Below are positions 1 to 11,123 of a stretch of DNA of 64,000 nt, in pieces. The stretch's first letter is position 1. The number at the start of each line of letters is the position of its first letter. The stretch spans positions 574,217 through 638,216 of the forward strand of contig MU004240.1 of NCBI GenBank assembly GCA_010405405.1. The letters run 5' to 3'. This stretch comes from Microthyrium microscopicum. Its lineage: Eukaryota > Ascomycota > Dothideomycetes > Microthyriales > Microthyriaceae. The translations under genes and the position numbers were made by a program. The notes beneath the pieces were generated by a model. The model did not search any database. It saw only the letters and a program-made list of their open reading frames with translations, and was not told the DNA's origin.

Positions 1-370
1 TAACGTAGCTACTGGCTCCCAATAGTACTGTACTCAGCAGATTGATTAGGAGATGCAGACCGAGACTGATGTTTTTCGTTTTCTTGCAACTTCCCTCGAA
101 AAGAATACGTTGGCCAGTTGTAGAGTCGTCAATTCTGCTGCCGTACCCAAATATTGCTACCAGTGTGAGCGCGATATTGATCAGCAATACTACTGAAGCA
201 GACGCCGCAGCAGCCAGAACGCCAAATCTCCAACCGTTGATATTTTGCCTTCGCCAATTTTTAATCGAAGAATTCGATGTATTTCCATGCTCTTTAGGGA
301 TAATCGACAACTGGGAGGATGCTCGTGAAAGCTGGTGCTTGCCATCTTTGAAAAACTCGTCCGGCGACAT
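1..370 (-). CDS. DUF6536 membrane protein, N-terminal part (cut by window edge)
   Basis: The minus strand is open from an ATG at 370 to the window edge, giving about 123 residues with no stop. A polar N-terminus (MSPDEFFKDGKHQLSRASS...) is followed by NGWRFGVLAAAASAS and a membrane segment, then a loop with FEGSCKKTKNISLGLHLLIN and the start of a second membrane segment. The GWRFGV, FEGSC and LHLLIN blocks are the recognisable opening of the fungal DUF6536 family, multi-span membrane proteins of unknown function. Upstream codons in this frame hold no further ATG before a stop, so the start at 370 is the best one. The rest of the gene lies to the left of the window. Confidence 0.75.
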   Translation of the reverse strand, partial: MSPDEFFKDGKHQLSRASSQLSIIPKEHGNTSNSSIKNWRRQNINGWRFGVLAAAASASVVLLINIALTLVAIFGYGSRIDDSTTGQRILFEGSCKKTKNISLGLHLLINLLSTVLLGASSYV

Positions 371-2916
371 CACTGAAGGCTTGTAGACCAACAACTCCAA
401 CAATGGACTCTTTTCTACTCTTCATGGGCGTCTTGACATTTTGAGAAGATGACGGGAATGTGGAAAAAACAAAATCTCACAATTGCAGCTTTTGCTAGTA
501 CTTGAAATGGGTCAAGTCTGAGCCATGAAACCTGCACAGAGCCTCCTAGACAAGGAACCCAGTGACTGGGCAGGTACCAAGCTGCACTGAAAGATTCAAA
601 TTGTCATGGATTATTCTTCGATTTTGCTAGAATATCGGTTCAGCTTCAGCGCAGTAAATCCTCCAGGATTTGAAGTTCATGCAAAGCAACAACTACTGGG
701 CTAGTTGAACGTTTCAATGGTTCATGTTTCGACTCATCTTCCACTCACGACTTGAAACTGTTTAGCCAGCATGACGATCAATTTTGAACAGCCAGAATCA
801 TTGCTCAACTAGAGAACGCAGTAAAAGCTATCTTCTTTGAGTGTACTAATTCGCACCAAATAGAATTGACATGTATCAACGGTATGCAATCGATGAGAAA
901 GAGCAGTAGTATCCCGTTGGTTTAGACAATACAGGAAGTCCTCGATGTTTACAATTTGAAAGACCTATCGATGAAACCCTATTGAATCAGTTGAATTTCT
1001 TGGATAGGATATTATGATTATGCTATCGATAAGCCAGCCTCAGGACGCTGCAAACCATGTACACTCACTGTACCCGCCGTAGTAAACATGAGCGCCTGCA
1101 AAGAAGGTAGCAAAGCCAACGAGGAAAAACATTGTAGAAAGGTTGGACTTTTCCCGCTACTGAGATTTCCATTTCATAAAAGCATCATCGAATGCTTCGC
1201 AACATGTATCGTAAGACACAAGCAATCACAGTTGAGCCACTTTCACCACTCATTCCGGAGGACAAGTTTCCATGTGGCGAAAAATAATCTTCATACTTGG
1301 CTCTTTCAGTCTCTGACTTCCAAGTTGCTAAGCGTCTATAGAAATCTTAGCACTCTTGAAAGTTGATGAGTTTAGGCAGATCAACAACACTGCCACACCC
1401 CACACATGTATGATACCCCTGAATGCAATCATTAATAGAATAACAAACCCCAAAAGCCAAGATCGACTAGCTAATATAACCTCTTGGGTGCTCGTCTTAG
1501 CAACTGACAGGTCAGTCTTGATCGAGGTCTTAGGGACTCCCCGTAGCAGACTTTCTCATCTTTTGGTTGGACTGGCAATAAAGTGGTCCGCTGTGAATTC
1601 GCACTCGCTTCCAGAGCTGTGTATTCGATCGCAAGTTACGTTACTTGGCTATGTGGTATAACATTGGCAGTTAAAGAAGCCTTTCCAACTCGGAAAATTC
1701 TTTGTTATCCTTGTTCAGCGGTGGTTGCCAAGAGCATTGAATATAGGGTCAGTTGTTGAAAAGAAACTCTTTCTGGTTGGGCTCGCGTGGTGGGAATTGA
1801 GTAAAAGCCGAGAATCTCATAAGACAAAGTAATCTAGTGTTTATGATCTTCTGCTGACCGCGTAGTTTCCCCACAGAATACACTATTATTAAAATTCAGT
1901 GATTCATGACCCTCACGCCACCGTATGCCGCATGTTCCCGCCCCTAAAAGACATGTGCTGATAATAAATCTTAAGTTTTAGCGTAGCTGAGACATGAGCA
2001 AGGCGCCCTAGTTAGAAATAGTCTTATAGAATGGTATAACAGACGTTGATATAGAGTCGAGTTCCTGAGATGACTAGGGTACCCAAGTACTTCCACGGCA
2101 AGGGTAAGTCCAGTCTATATAGGAGGCAAATGTGAACCCTTTCATATTTCGAGATTCAAATAGCCAAGAGTAGGATTGATGGGCATACAAGTGTATACTC
2201 GTAATAAGACATGTTCATAAACATCGACTGAAAGTCAATGATGAGAAAGTGTCAAGATATCGTGCCAGTATGCAGTGCATATTGATAAAGTCGAATCTGG
2301 ACCATTTCGCCGCATGTTTGGGTCATTCTAGAAATCGAAGCGAAAACGTGACAGTTCACCTTATCTGGCCATTTAATATATTCCACCCAAACCGCTGTGG
2401 CGATTACTTCGAGCTCATCTAATTGGGCATTGCGGCATGTTGTCGGAGATTGAAGCTTCTGGCCTGTCGGGAGATCCGGGGCTTGAGCAAAGACAGCTGC
2501 TTGAGATGTAGATTTCTGACAGCTACATATGAATTCAAGGATTGTACCGATTAGATTTTAGTCGGGGGTTCGAAATATTGGCATGGAGCAACCTGAAATA
2601 TGAAACACCATACCATCTGCTCCAGGCGCATCTGGGTGTATAGGGCACAGGCCCTTGGGTCTCTAGATTAAAGTAAAGAACTAACAGAGCTTTCGCCATT
2701 TTCACACTGAATTCCGGAGAATGGGCCGGTACTAGTGAGCAGGTTCAATTAAAAATTCCCCAGAAGTATTTAACTGGAGAATGGACCCCTTGTTGTGGGC
2801 CAAGCGTGAGAATAATACATAAGACCACGAGGGCCTTGAGTTTGCTAGACGATTTTGACTACCTGTCTACTTTGGTCCATTGTATAATCTTCAAGCCCAC
2901 GGGCCAAACGTCCACG
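371..2916. other. Gene-free stretch, 2.5 kb
   Basis: Open frames here (for example 1088-1366 and 1356-1661 on the plus strand) are short and have no recognisable motif, signal peptide or intron-joined continuation. The stretch is the divergent upstream region of the DUF6536 gene and the SURNod19-like gene. I see no repeat or RNA gene in it. Confidence 0.5.
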
Positions 2917-4667
2917 ATGAAATCCTTCCTTTTGGCTTTGGCTGTTGGCCAGACCCTCGCCGCCGCAGTACCACCGCAGCTTAATCAAGGAACGAAAATT
3001 GTCAAGAGACAGTCGGCGGATCTAGTATCAGCCCTATCAGCGCTCATGGGACCAAGTGGTGGACTTCTTGGTTCGACAATAAAGGGAACACTGGGAGAAT
3101 TCAAAGGAAGCGAGCAAGCCAGTAAGATTAGATTGTGGTAACAGGAATTCGACTTGAGAACTAACACTCTCTCAGCGGAAGCATACATGGAACTTGCGAA
3201 ATCGATGGGCGCCACTGAAGATAAGGCTGGTTATATGGGAGTTGTCAGCAATCTCTGGACGAATCGTATGTCGCAACTGTGCAATAAACTTGTGATTAAA
3301 ACTAATGTGAAACTAAAGAGGGATACGGAAAGGTACAGCCAAGTGCAGGATCAGCACCACGACGAGAAGACAAGCCCGCAAGAACAAAGGTTGCTGGTTC
3401 TCAATCGGTCAAGATGCGATACGGTCCTTACAAAGTTCAAAACTCTACGTACAAGAGTGCAATGGACGAATACGGAATGCTTGCCAACTATGTGGAAAGA
3501 AACATCGAGAAGTGAGTCCATTATCAGGCCCTAAGCAAAAGGGGTTTAAGTTAACAAAAATAGGCCCTGTGTAAGATGCACACTCCTCGGAATGACTGCA
3601 GGTCTCGAATACGAAAATGGTAAAAACGCCAACATCGACACCGGTCTGTGGCTGCACCAGTATGTTTCTCTCTAATATCATTTTGACCTCGATGCTAATG
3701 AAAATACAGCATGGTCATGTTCAACGTTGGAGACGACCGCCAGGATGCTACTTGTCACCAGAGAGAGATCTCGGTGCCTCACGTTTTCATCGGAGAGACC
3801 CCACGAAACTCCGAACGCTTCTTCCTCTCCGGTAATGAGAGAACTCCCGTCATGTTCACGGAGTGGGGAGTAGGAGATGCCGGATACAATATCAAAACCT
3901 CAGACAAGCTAGCAGTCATTATCGATATCATGAACGATACTCCTCGAGATGTCGTAACGTGGCTCACCATTCAATGGGATTTCATTGACGGCCATCCATA
4001 TGACTACGAAATCAAGCCAATTTGGCTTGATGCCCGACAATGTGGTACATCTGAAGTTAACCCACCCGCTGGACAAAGTAAGTGAATCAACCTTTCAACA
4101 CATACCAAATTCTAATTCCTATCCTAGAAAAGTTCACAATTGATTATAAGTGGAAATCTGATGTTGCCGGACAAATTGTTGGGACTATTGAGCATCTACA
4201 CGACGGTAAGATTTCTATCTTCCAGTTCAGAAGGTTATTGTTGCTAATAATCCGCAGGTGGTACAAACATGACAGTCTCTATCGACGGAAGACTGGCTTG
4301 CGACAGTGAATCCCTTTATGGAACCAAACCCGAATACATCAGTGCACCAATGGCACCAATGGCACCAGCTCCAGCTCCAGCAACAAGCGGTACTGCTGCT
4401 GCAGGAGGACACGCAGGTCACGGCAGCGCCACACCACCTGGGGCTGCTGGAGGAGGACATGGACATAGTATGGGTGCAGGAAAGCACATCAGTGTACAAA
4501 AAGCCTGCTATGGACCTTCGCTTTTAGAAAAAACGTTGAAGATTGGACAGACAGTAGCCATGTCAGGATACTACGATTACAACAAATACCCCGGCCAGGT
4601 CCATGAGGATGGCAAGCCAGATGAAGTTATGGGACTAGGCATTGTATATTACCGGGTCAGACGCTAA
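2917..4667 (+). CDS. SURNod19-family secreted protein with His/Gly-rich insertion
   Basis: Seven exons give 479 residues; introns at 3122-3175, 3266-3318, 3512-3563, 3660-3709, 4078-4127 and 4206-4257. The start is the ATG opening a signal peptide (MKSFLLALAVGQTLAAA); a dibasic KRQ follows, a possible propeptide site. The order LLGMTAGLEYENG, TGLWLHHMVMFNVG, ERFFLSGNERTP, KPIWLDARQC, EHLHDGGTNM, YDYNKYPGQVHEDG and VMGLGIVYY matches the fungal branch of the stress up-regulated Nod19 family (PF07712). The HH pair and the HLH motif recall the copper ligands of peptidylglycine monooxygenases, but a copper role is inference. A low-complexity Ala/Pro/Gly/His stretch at about residues 372-418 interrupts the C-terminal domain. 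The protein is probably extracellular; its biochemical role is unknown. Confidence 0.78.
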
Positions 4668-7562
4668 TTTGCATTTTTATTTTCATTAGCATTGTACAAA
4701 ATTACTTCTTGTTAGACATAGAAAGAATATTCAAAAAATAATTCTCAATATCAATTCAGTCATAATATCACAAGAACGAGTCAAACATTCGTTTGGGGCC
4801 AAAGCAAATATCATCTAGCAGACTTAACACCTTAATGTGGCCGAAAAGGGCAAGATGGCAGAACATTAGACTTTTTAGATGACCTGAGACTTGCTCTGGA
4901 AAGTCGTTCAATTTGCTGTTTCAGGACATTAGCCATGTGATTCCAGGGGTGTATACATGTCGGGGGCTAGACTCGCCTGGAAAGTCATATATATCAAGCT
5001 ATTCTTAAGGCGCTAAGGTTGGAGAGATTACTTTGGTACCTACATTATGCTGATAGCCGCATCGTCCTTTGTCTTGCCTCATGAAAGTCATCCCATGTAC
5101 TTCCTTTCTCAGGTGAAAACCTGCCTTTCTTCAAAGTTATGTCTCTAATGGTACAAAACGAACGAAGAAGTCTAGCTGGAACTATCACAGTCTTACCTGC
5201 TGATGTCTTTTTACTGGTTGTAGTTTACGCTTGAAAGGTTATGATTAGTCGTTCGTGGTTAAAGATAGTGCGCATTATAGATTGGCGGCGTAAAGGACTT
5301 CAAGTAGTACATTCGGTTATGAGGCCGCGTGAACCCTTGATGAAATTGGGGATGTTTAGTGGGGACTCTGAGAGGATTGAATGTCAAATGTTACGGGGGC
5401 GAGGCTCTCTGTTCCCAAACCCTGGGCAGCGGACGAGTTTATGAACGAGTAAACGAGGGCCAATGAGAATTCTATCGGATATTACTGACCGAGCACGAGC
5501 CTCATACGAGAGATAGGATATGGATCTAGGTCTCCTGCAGCATCAGAAATGTTCCTAAAAGGTGACTTTGCCACTTTCTCAAGAACTTCTCTTCATAACA
5601 TTCCAACCGGTGGACAAAATAACTGGCGTGCCCCAATCAACTCCAATGATTCCCACCAACGCTTCCAAACAGCGAATACTATAATTTCCATCACAATCGA
5701 TCGATAGTGGTAGACTAAACGTAGTCCTTGGGAAACAAAGCACTCGATAACAAAGCGTGGCAGATGGGAGCCATAGAAGTCGATGGGGGCACGCCAGTTA
5801 TTTTGTCCTTCGGTTGACATTCAATGAAATGAGAACTGAAAACACTTGGTTTCTGGGTAACCTGATGGATCACTCTCGGGTCCATACATTTTGAGGTATA
5901 GATACGTATCTGTCAGCTTAGCCTTGTATCAGGACCATGTCTTCAGGATAAATTTCGGAAATGCAGACTGCTGTGATCCGTGATTGCTTTAACTGGCTCA
6001 GTCTTGCTCTGAATTAGATTAGGAAGAGGCAGTATAAGTTAACTTCACGCTGCTGATGGGCCTAAGAGCCAGAAACCACTCTGGAAAGACATCTTTGTTG
6101 GTACTTGATGTGTTGTCAGTTAAGATGTCGTTGGAAAAAGCGGTGATGGAAGTGGTGTTGACAATGTGGCGTTCCCAGAACGGAAGTTGCGACCCATTTT
6201 AATTGTTGATGTTGCGTGAGAAACGCGTCGCTCGCCAACCTAACATGCCTCCCTACGGACTCGCCAGCAAGAGAGCGCGTTCATTTCTCACTGAGATAGT
6301 ATCTGCTCCCCAACTTCTACGCGGACGGGATGTCAACGGAATTTGAATGCGATGAAAACGCCCAGTGGACATTTGACTAACGACTGGTCGCCGCTTCTCC
6401 GCTACTTGTAGCATTCTGGGTTTAGGTCAAGCAATCAAAAGTTTGCTGCTGATGTACCAGATTTTCCGTGCATGAACTGCTTCAAAAGCCGACAAGCCAT
6501 ATGTTAAGAGAAGAACGCTCGCTGCCTGTGAGATTCGATGTCAATGTATCTTCCGTGGATAATTTACGATTTCCCCGGATTTTGAACCCTTGTCGCCACC
6601 CATTTGTATTGGCCCGAAGGTCGCATGGCGCCATCAGGCTTTTTACGTTATGGATCGCGCTGCCAGGATTCAATTCGATTTCTGAGACTATTTATTCGAT
6701 CTTGCTCTCTGAAATCCGGACCCTTAGCGTGATCTGGTAGGTTTTCTGAGTCAACGTTCAGAATGCACACAAATCACTGAGTATTGTTGAACGTGTGCTG
6801 CACTTGGATTCTCCAGGACCGACCGTTAAATCAATATGCTGGGTTTCGACAATCAACGAAGATTGCAAACCTGATTTCCGAACTCCCTGGGTGGATGCCC
6901 ATTCCTCTGCATGTTCTACTTAGACTTGAAGTCGAGTCTCATCAGCCTGTTTAGGCCTGTGCCAGGATCATTTTCGCTGGATCACGAAGGCGTCCTTGAA
7001 TGGCCATAGATCCTAACTTCACTCGATGAAGTGTAGTAGCGGTCAAGTTAGACTTGCAAATCAGGAGATATTCTCCCCCGACTGAAGGGTGCAAATTGTT
7101 CTACCTCGAGAATGAAATTAATTCCCTGTCTTACTCTGACTTCGAAGTTTATATCATCACAAAGATGGTACTTTGCGTGAAAGTTTCATAAGACTGAAGT
7201 TCTCGAAGCAAGACTGAAACTTCATGCGACTTCAGTGACACTTTTCAGTGGTACTTGAGAAATCTCCGCTCTCAAGACGGAGCTGCTTCAAGGTTTTGTA
7301 CAATGGCGGTGGCTTCACAAGGGATATCAGGGAAGTTATCATGCATGATTCAAATGTATTTGGTTGGGTATATGACCAGGTTAAACAAAGACTTCCCAGC
7401 CAAGAGTAGCAGTCACAACATGACATGATCCTCAACGAGACCACCTGCTACTCAACCAATTATACCCAACAGAGATACCGCTGAAATGGAGAGCACATCC
7501 TCATCCAGTCAGCATCTCAGATCTACCCCCATCGTAGATTTGCCAATTCACCTGAGCACAGC
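4668..7562. other. Gene-free stretch between convergent genes
   Basis: Nearly 2.9 kb separate the ends of the SURNod19-like gene (plus) and the RlpA-like gene (minus). Apart from the MITE at 5604-5816 I find no coding signal; the open frames at 6468-6740 and 7232-7444 have no motif and no spliced continuation. Confidence 0.5.
5604..5816. mobile_element. MITE copy A (213 bp family)
   Basis: The element has terminal inverted repeats of about 40 bp: the left end runs CAACCGGTGGACAAAATAAC and the reverse complement of the right end reads CAACCGAAGGACAAAATAAC, both going on into TGGCGTGCCC. It is flanked by the 6 bp direct repeat ACATTC (5598-5603 and 5817-5822). Length, internal sequence (ATCGAGTGC-like motif, WRAPI/RFVIECF when read through) and ends match the copies at 9526 and 13707. 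It has no coding capacity, so it is a non-autonomous DNA element. Confidence 0.85.
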
Positions 7563-8072
7563 TCAGATGAAGTCCCAGGTAAGCGAGGCTCGGCCAACGC
7601 CTAGGGGGACGCCTAGTGCACCCCAGACACCAGTAGTAGCGTCGAGGTCTCCAGGGTTGCAGCTAACGCCTACCATGAACTGTTAGCTATTTGAATTGTC
7701 TCCGAAATACCTATACTTACATCTATCCACAACAGTGGCGACGTAGTTCTGTCCTTGTCCATTCGCGGTGGTGATGTGAACCTTACGACCACAGTAAGGA
7801 TTGTTGTTTGGATTGCCACCAGGAGTGGCAGGGTCGAAGATTGCGTGAGAGATTGCGACAACGGCATCACCGTCGCCGTTGTTGTAGCCGCAGGCTCCAA
7901 GACCTGGGGCGTAGTAGGTGAGTTGGCCTGCCTCCTGGGCAGACTCGGTATTTCGCTTGAGCATGGCGCTAGAAATTGTTAATGCTTTCATTAGTCGTTG
8001 TAAAAGGGAAACTAACCGGCCGTTGACGGCGCTTACGACTAGAGCGACAAGGAAGGCTTTGAATGCAACCAT
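7563..8072 (-). CDS. Small secreted RlpA-like / barwin-like double-psi beta-barrel protein
   Basis: Three exons give 136 residues (8072-8017, 7968-7721, 7669-7563; introns 7969-8016 and 7670-7720). The start chosen opens a signal peptide, MVAFKAFLVALVVSAVNG. The mature part has GQLTYYAPGLGACGY, SHAIFDPATPGG, NPYCGRKVHI, YVATVVDRCVSC and NPGDLD, and ends TWDFI. This is the classic order of fungal RlpA-like DPBB proteins, with the four conserved Cys and the DRC-x-x-C...DLD motif rebuilt only by the 51-nt second intron. The expansin-like catalytic Asp position is present (DLD). Such proteins act in the wall or as secreted effectors or allergens; the function here is not known. An in-frame ATG further upstream exists but would bury the signal peptide. 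Confidence 0.88.
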
Positions 8073-9152
8073 GATGATCAAGTTGTTGGATGAGGTTGAG
8101 TTGATTGTATAAGAGAGGATTGCGTGAGGAGCTTTGGTTGATATAGTTTTGGCGGTGTTGTGCAAGTAGATGTTGTGTTTGAAAGATGGAGAAAGTTTGG
8201 AAAAGCTGTCAGAGCAATGGTTTAAATAGTGTTAAAATTGTCGAAATCGACGTGAAATTCACTTTGTGGTCCAGGACCAGTGACTGACGCAAACCGTGAC
8301 AGTTACCTCACGCTATTATTTGCTAAGGTGAAGGTGATCATGCTTCCGACCTCAAAATTGACGCCGCTGTGTTGGAATGGCGCAATCGATCAGAATGAGG
8401 AAATTCTCAGAATAACACGTGCGTTGACTTGAGCACGAAGGGAATAGCTTGAGCACGAAGGGAATAGCTTGCCGATATGTGACATTATTAGGAGCCGATA
8501 TGGAAGTAGCGGATGTTATTAGTATTTCAAGATTGGTCAATCTGGTCATTCACAACTTTGTCAAAGTACTCAAGACTTTTCACCTGTTTATAAGGTGATG
8601 AACTAGTTTGATTTAGCTTTAAACGAAGAAGGTGTTGGTCGAGTGTTGGCTGACACAACTCAAAGTGGCTGGTTGCCGTCACTGATCTGCCATCAACCAA
8701 CGAGGGAGATCTTCTTGTTTTAACTTAGCGACTGATGAATTGAGCGAACAGACAAATGCCCCACAGTTTCCTACCAGTCTCTCTGTGGAGTATAGATCCA
8801 CTAGACGATGCCTCTCTCAAGCCACCTCAGGGCGATGAACGAGCTTGCCTTTACCAAGATATCGAGGTAAATACAATAAGATATATAAGTTTCATTGAGA
8901 AGGGTTAAGAAAATGCGGTTCACTTGGACGCTTTCCAAAGAGCGGGCGAAAAAGTCAGAAGTACAATGTAGTCGGCCGCAACTCCTATGAAGATACTCCG
9001 TAGTGGAAGATAGTCGAACAGCTTATGTTTCACTCAATTTTCGTGGGATTCGAGACCTAAAAATGTCGCTTTATGACTGAAGCAATGAAAAAGGAGCATT
9101 CAAGAAGGCATTTTCGTAGGATATGTCTTTGTCTTATTGGCTAATGTTTGAT
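8073..9152. other. Gene-free stretch upstream of the RlpA-like gene
   Basis: This is the promoter region of the RlpA-like gene (from 8073) and unassigned sequence. Only a 20 bp tandem duplication (8431-8470) stands out. Confidence 0.45.
8431..8470. repeat. Perfect 2 x 20 bp tandem duplication
   Basis: The unit GAGCACGAAGGGAATAGCTT occurs twice head to tail. It lies about 360 bp upstream of the RlpA-like start codon. No function is evident. Confidence 0.95.
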
Positions 9153-9504
9153 CTACCAATAAACAGGCCCTTTTCTAAAACATTTTTTCTGTTGCCCCGG
9201 AGTTTGTATGTGGTCCAATTTGATTCCAATGACCTCAAAAGAAGCACTGTTGATGTACGCCTTGTACGTCCACTTTTTTTTGATGCAGCACAAATACTGT
9301 GGCCCGCCATTTCTTTTACAGAAGGCGCCGCACTTCTCCCCGTCGTAGCATGGCGGTTTGTTTGGTCCGCATTTGTCTATAGAAACAACTTAGGTTAGCA
9401 ATTCGTACGGAAGCTGAGAAGATCAACTGATAATAACATACCGCCAACATTATGTGAATTGATTCTATCGTCCTGAAGTTGTCCTACAATGTTTTGTGTT
9501 GTTA
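9153..9504 (-). CDS. Putative cysteine-rich small ORF, 5' end missing or displaced
   Basis: An exon at 9376-9153 reads KCGPNKPPCYDGEKC, then GAFCKRNGG, LCC and a lysine-rich tail with one more Cys, ending KGPVYW and TAG. A canonical intron precedes it (9377-9441; GTATGT donor, GCTAAC branch, TATAG acceptor) and joins in frame to QNIVGQLQDDRINSHNVG (9442 upward). That frame runs straight into MITE copy B at 9526, and no signal-peptide exon or convincing ATG is found beyond it; an acceptor-like TGTTAG just before 9504 would allow an intron that holds the MITE. The cysteine pattern C-x6-C-x5-C-x3-C-x8-CC resembles small secreted cysteine-rich proteins, but I recognise no family. It could be a gene remnant or chance. 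Confidence 0.35.
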
Positions 9505-10177
9505 CTAACAGGGGTAAATGATACCCAACGGGTCGGCAAAATAAATGGCGCGCTCCCATCAACCTTGTTGGCTCCCAGATGCTATGCTCTTTTATCGAGT
9601 GCACTATTTAACATAGAGGTTGTTCAGAATCGAATAATTTATCGAATACAATGGAAAATATAGCACCTTTTGCTTAAGAGCGTTGGTGGCAGCCATCAGA
9701 GTTCATGGGAGAAGGTCATTTATTTTGCAATGCCGTTGATACCTTATAAGAACTTGACTAGGTACTTAGCTCAAGATATGTGATCGCAGCAGGGAAATTG
9801 TTCTAATCTGACCAATAGTTGTGGAAGATTTTGGTCGGCGGGATCCTATAAGATCCCGTAGAATCCCGCAGGATGCAGAGGCTCAAGGTAGAGCAAGGTA
9901 GGGACTGCACTGCCACGACTTGACTGCCTTGGGCACAAAGATCGATGTTTCAGTACTACAAACGGACACTGTTGAGGATTCTAGGGTATAATCGAACGGT
10001 ATAAATCCTCACTGTTCCTTCGATCCGGATCTTTGCTATTTCCTGTGGCATTTCTCTACGGTTCTCAGGCGATAGAAGTCTCTTCCCAAATCCTGTATAT
10101 TACTACGGAAACATCATCTTCCAGCCATTAGATGCCCAACTGCACGCGATCATCATTGCTTCAAAAATTGAAGAATC
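9505..10177. other. Gene-free stretch with MITE copy B
   Basis: Holds the MITE at 9526-9738 and the upstream region of the Fig1-like gene. An imperfect palindrome of GGATCCTATAAGATCC type lies at about 9840-9856, next to short GATCCCG/AATCCCG repeats. Nothing coding was found. Confidence 0.45.
9526..9738. mobile_element. MITE copy B (213 bp family)
   Basis: Ends are CAACGGGTCGGCAAAATAAA (left) and, on the reverse strand of the right end, CAACGGCATTGCAAAATAAA. The 5 bp direct repeat ATACC flanks it on both sides (9521-9525 and 9739-9743). It has exactly the length of copy A and shares the CGCGCTCCCATC subterminal block and the TTATCGAGTGC internal motif with copy C. It is more diverged at its right terminal repeat than copy A. 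Confidence 0.85.
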
Positions 10178-11123
10178 ATGGCTGGTTGTAAGTGTACTCT
10201 CAGTTTGAGGATCTCGAAGCTAAACTGACCGTCCAAAGTTTGGGATTCCGTATCACAGCTTAGTGCTCATCATGGTGTAATGGTACTTCTGACTAGCTCT
10301 GTTGTTCTGCTCTGTAAGCCTACTTGAAGTAATATTTGTCTTCAAGACTTAACCGATATAGGCGTTACGGTGCTTGGATGTTCGCACTATCTTCCAGTAT
10401 CAGCCCTTCACATCGCGTCAATCACCTTTAGCAAGCCGACTATCGGTGCGACGCATAAGATGAACTCTGAATTCCGCATCGGGTACCTTGGACTGTGCTC
10501 CCGCAGTTTCAACAAGTCCTGGATATGCACCTCTCGTAGTGCACAATCACTTGAGACTGTCAACAAAAACTATTCCAATCAGTTACAGATTGCACTTCAA
10601 GCTTATCCTGGGACGGTCTATGCTATTGCTATGTAAGATTTTTTCTCAGAAACTATCTGATATCGTATATTAACAAGCGGCTAGAGCTGCGACCGTCTTG
10701 TTAGGCTGTATCTGCAATGCTCTGTTTCTGAGGTTTCCTGGCTGGCAAACTTTAGAACTTGATAAGCCGAAGACCTCTGAGTCAAAGCAGATTGGAACAG
10801 ACATCAATGGATCAAAAGGCGACGAATCGAAGGACGATATTATTTACGTCATGGAGTTTCCTTCATCATATCTTCAACGAGCTGTTGGGGTATCTCTAAT
10901 ACTGGCCATGTCAGTGTTATGGAGCGCACAGCTCTGGCAAGCTCTTGCAATATGGTCTGTCACCTCAGGGTTGAAAGATAAAGGTTCCAATATCGAAGCG
11001 AAGATTGGACTCCTGTCGATGGGTATGAATTGGGGCGCTTGTATCCTTTTAATTAGCGCGTCGATTCGATGGTGTTTTCAGTACACGTTGATGAGATCTG
11101 CTGAGAAATCGAAGGAGGACTAG
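10178..11123 (+). CDS. Fig1-like four-span membrane protein (Ca2+ regulator family)
   Basis: Four exons (10178-10187, 10239-10313, 10362-10632, 10685-11123) give 264 residues. The tiny 10 nt first exon MAG is supported by a GTAAGT donor and by frame closure. A first membrane segment lies at about residues 16-38. It is followed by an outer loop with FRIGYLGLCSRSFNKSWIC (residues 67-84), the G-x-x-G-x-C...W-x-C signature of the Fig1 family (PF12351). Three more membrane segments follow (YAIAIAATVLLGC; VGVSLILAMSVLW; GMNWGACILLISAS), with a charged loop between the second and third. In yeast Fig1 supports Ca2+ influx and cell fusion in mating; in filamentous fungi relatives act in hyphal fusion and fertility. 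The function here is inferred from family only. The C-terminus is short and charged (EKSKED). Confidence 0.68.
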
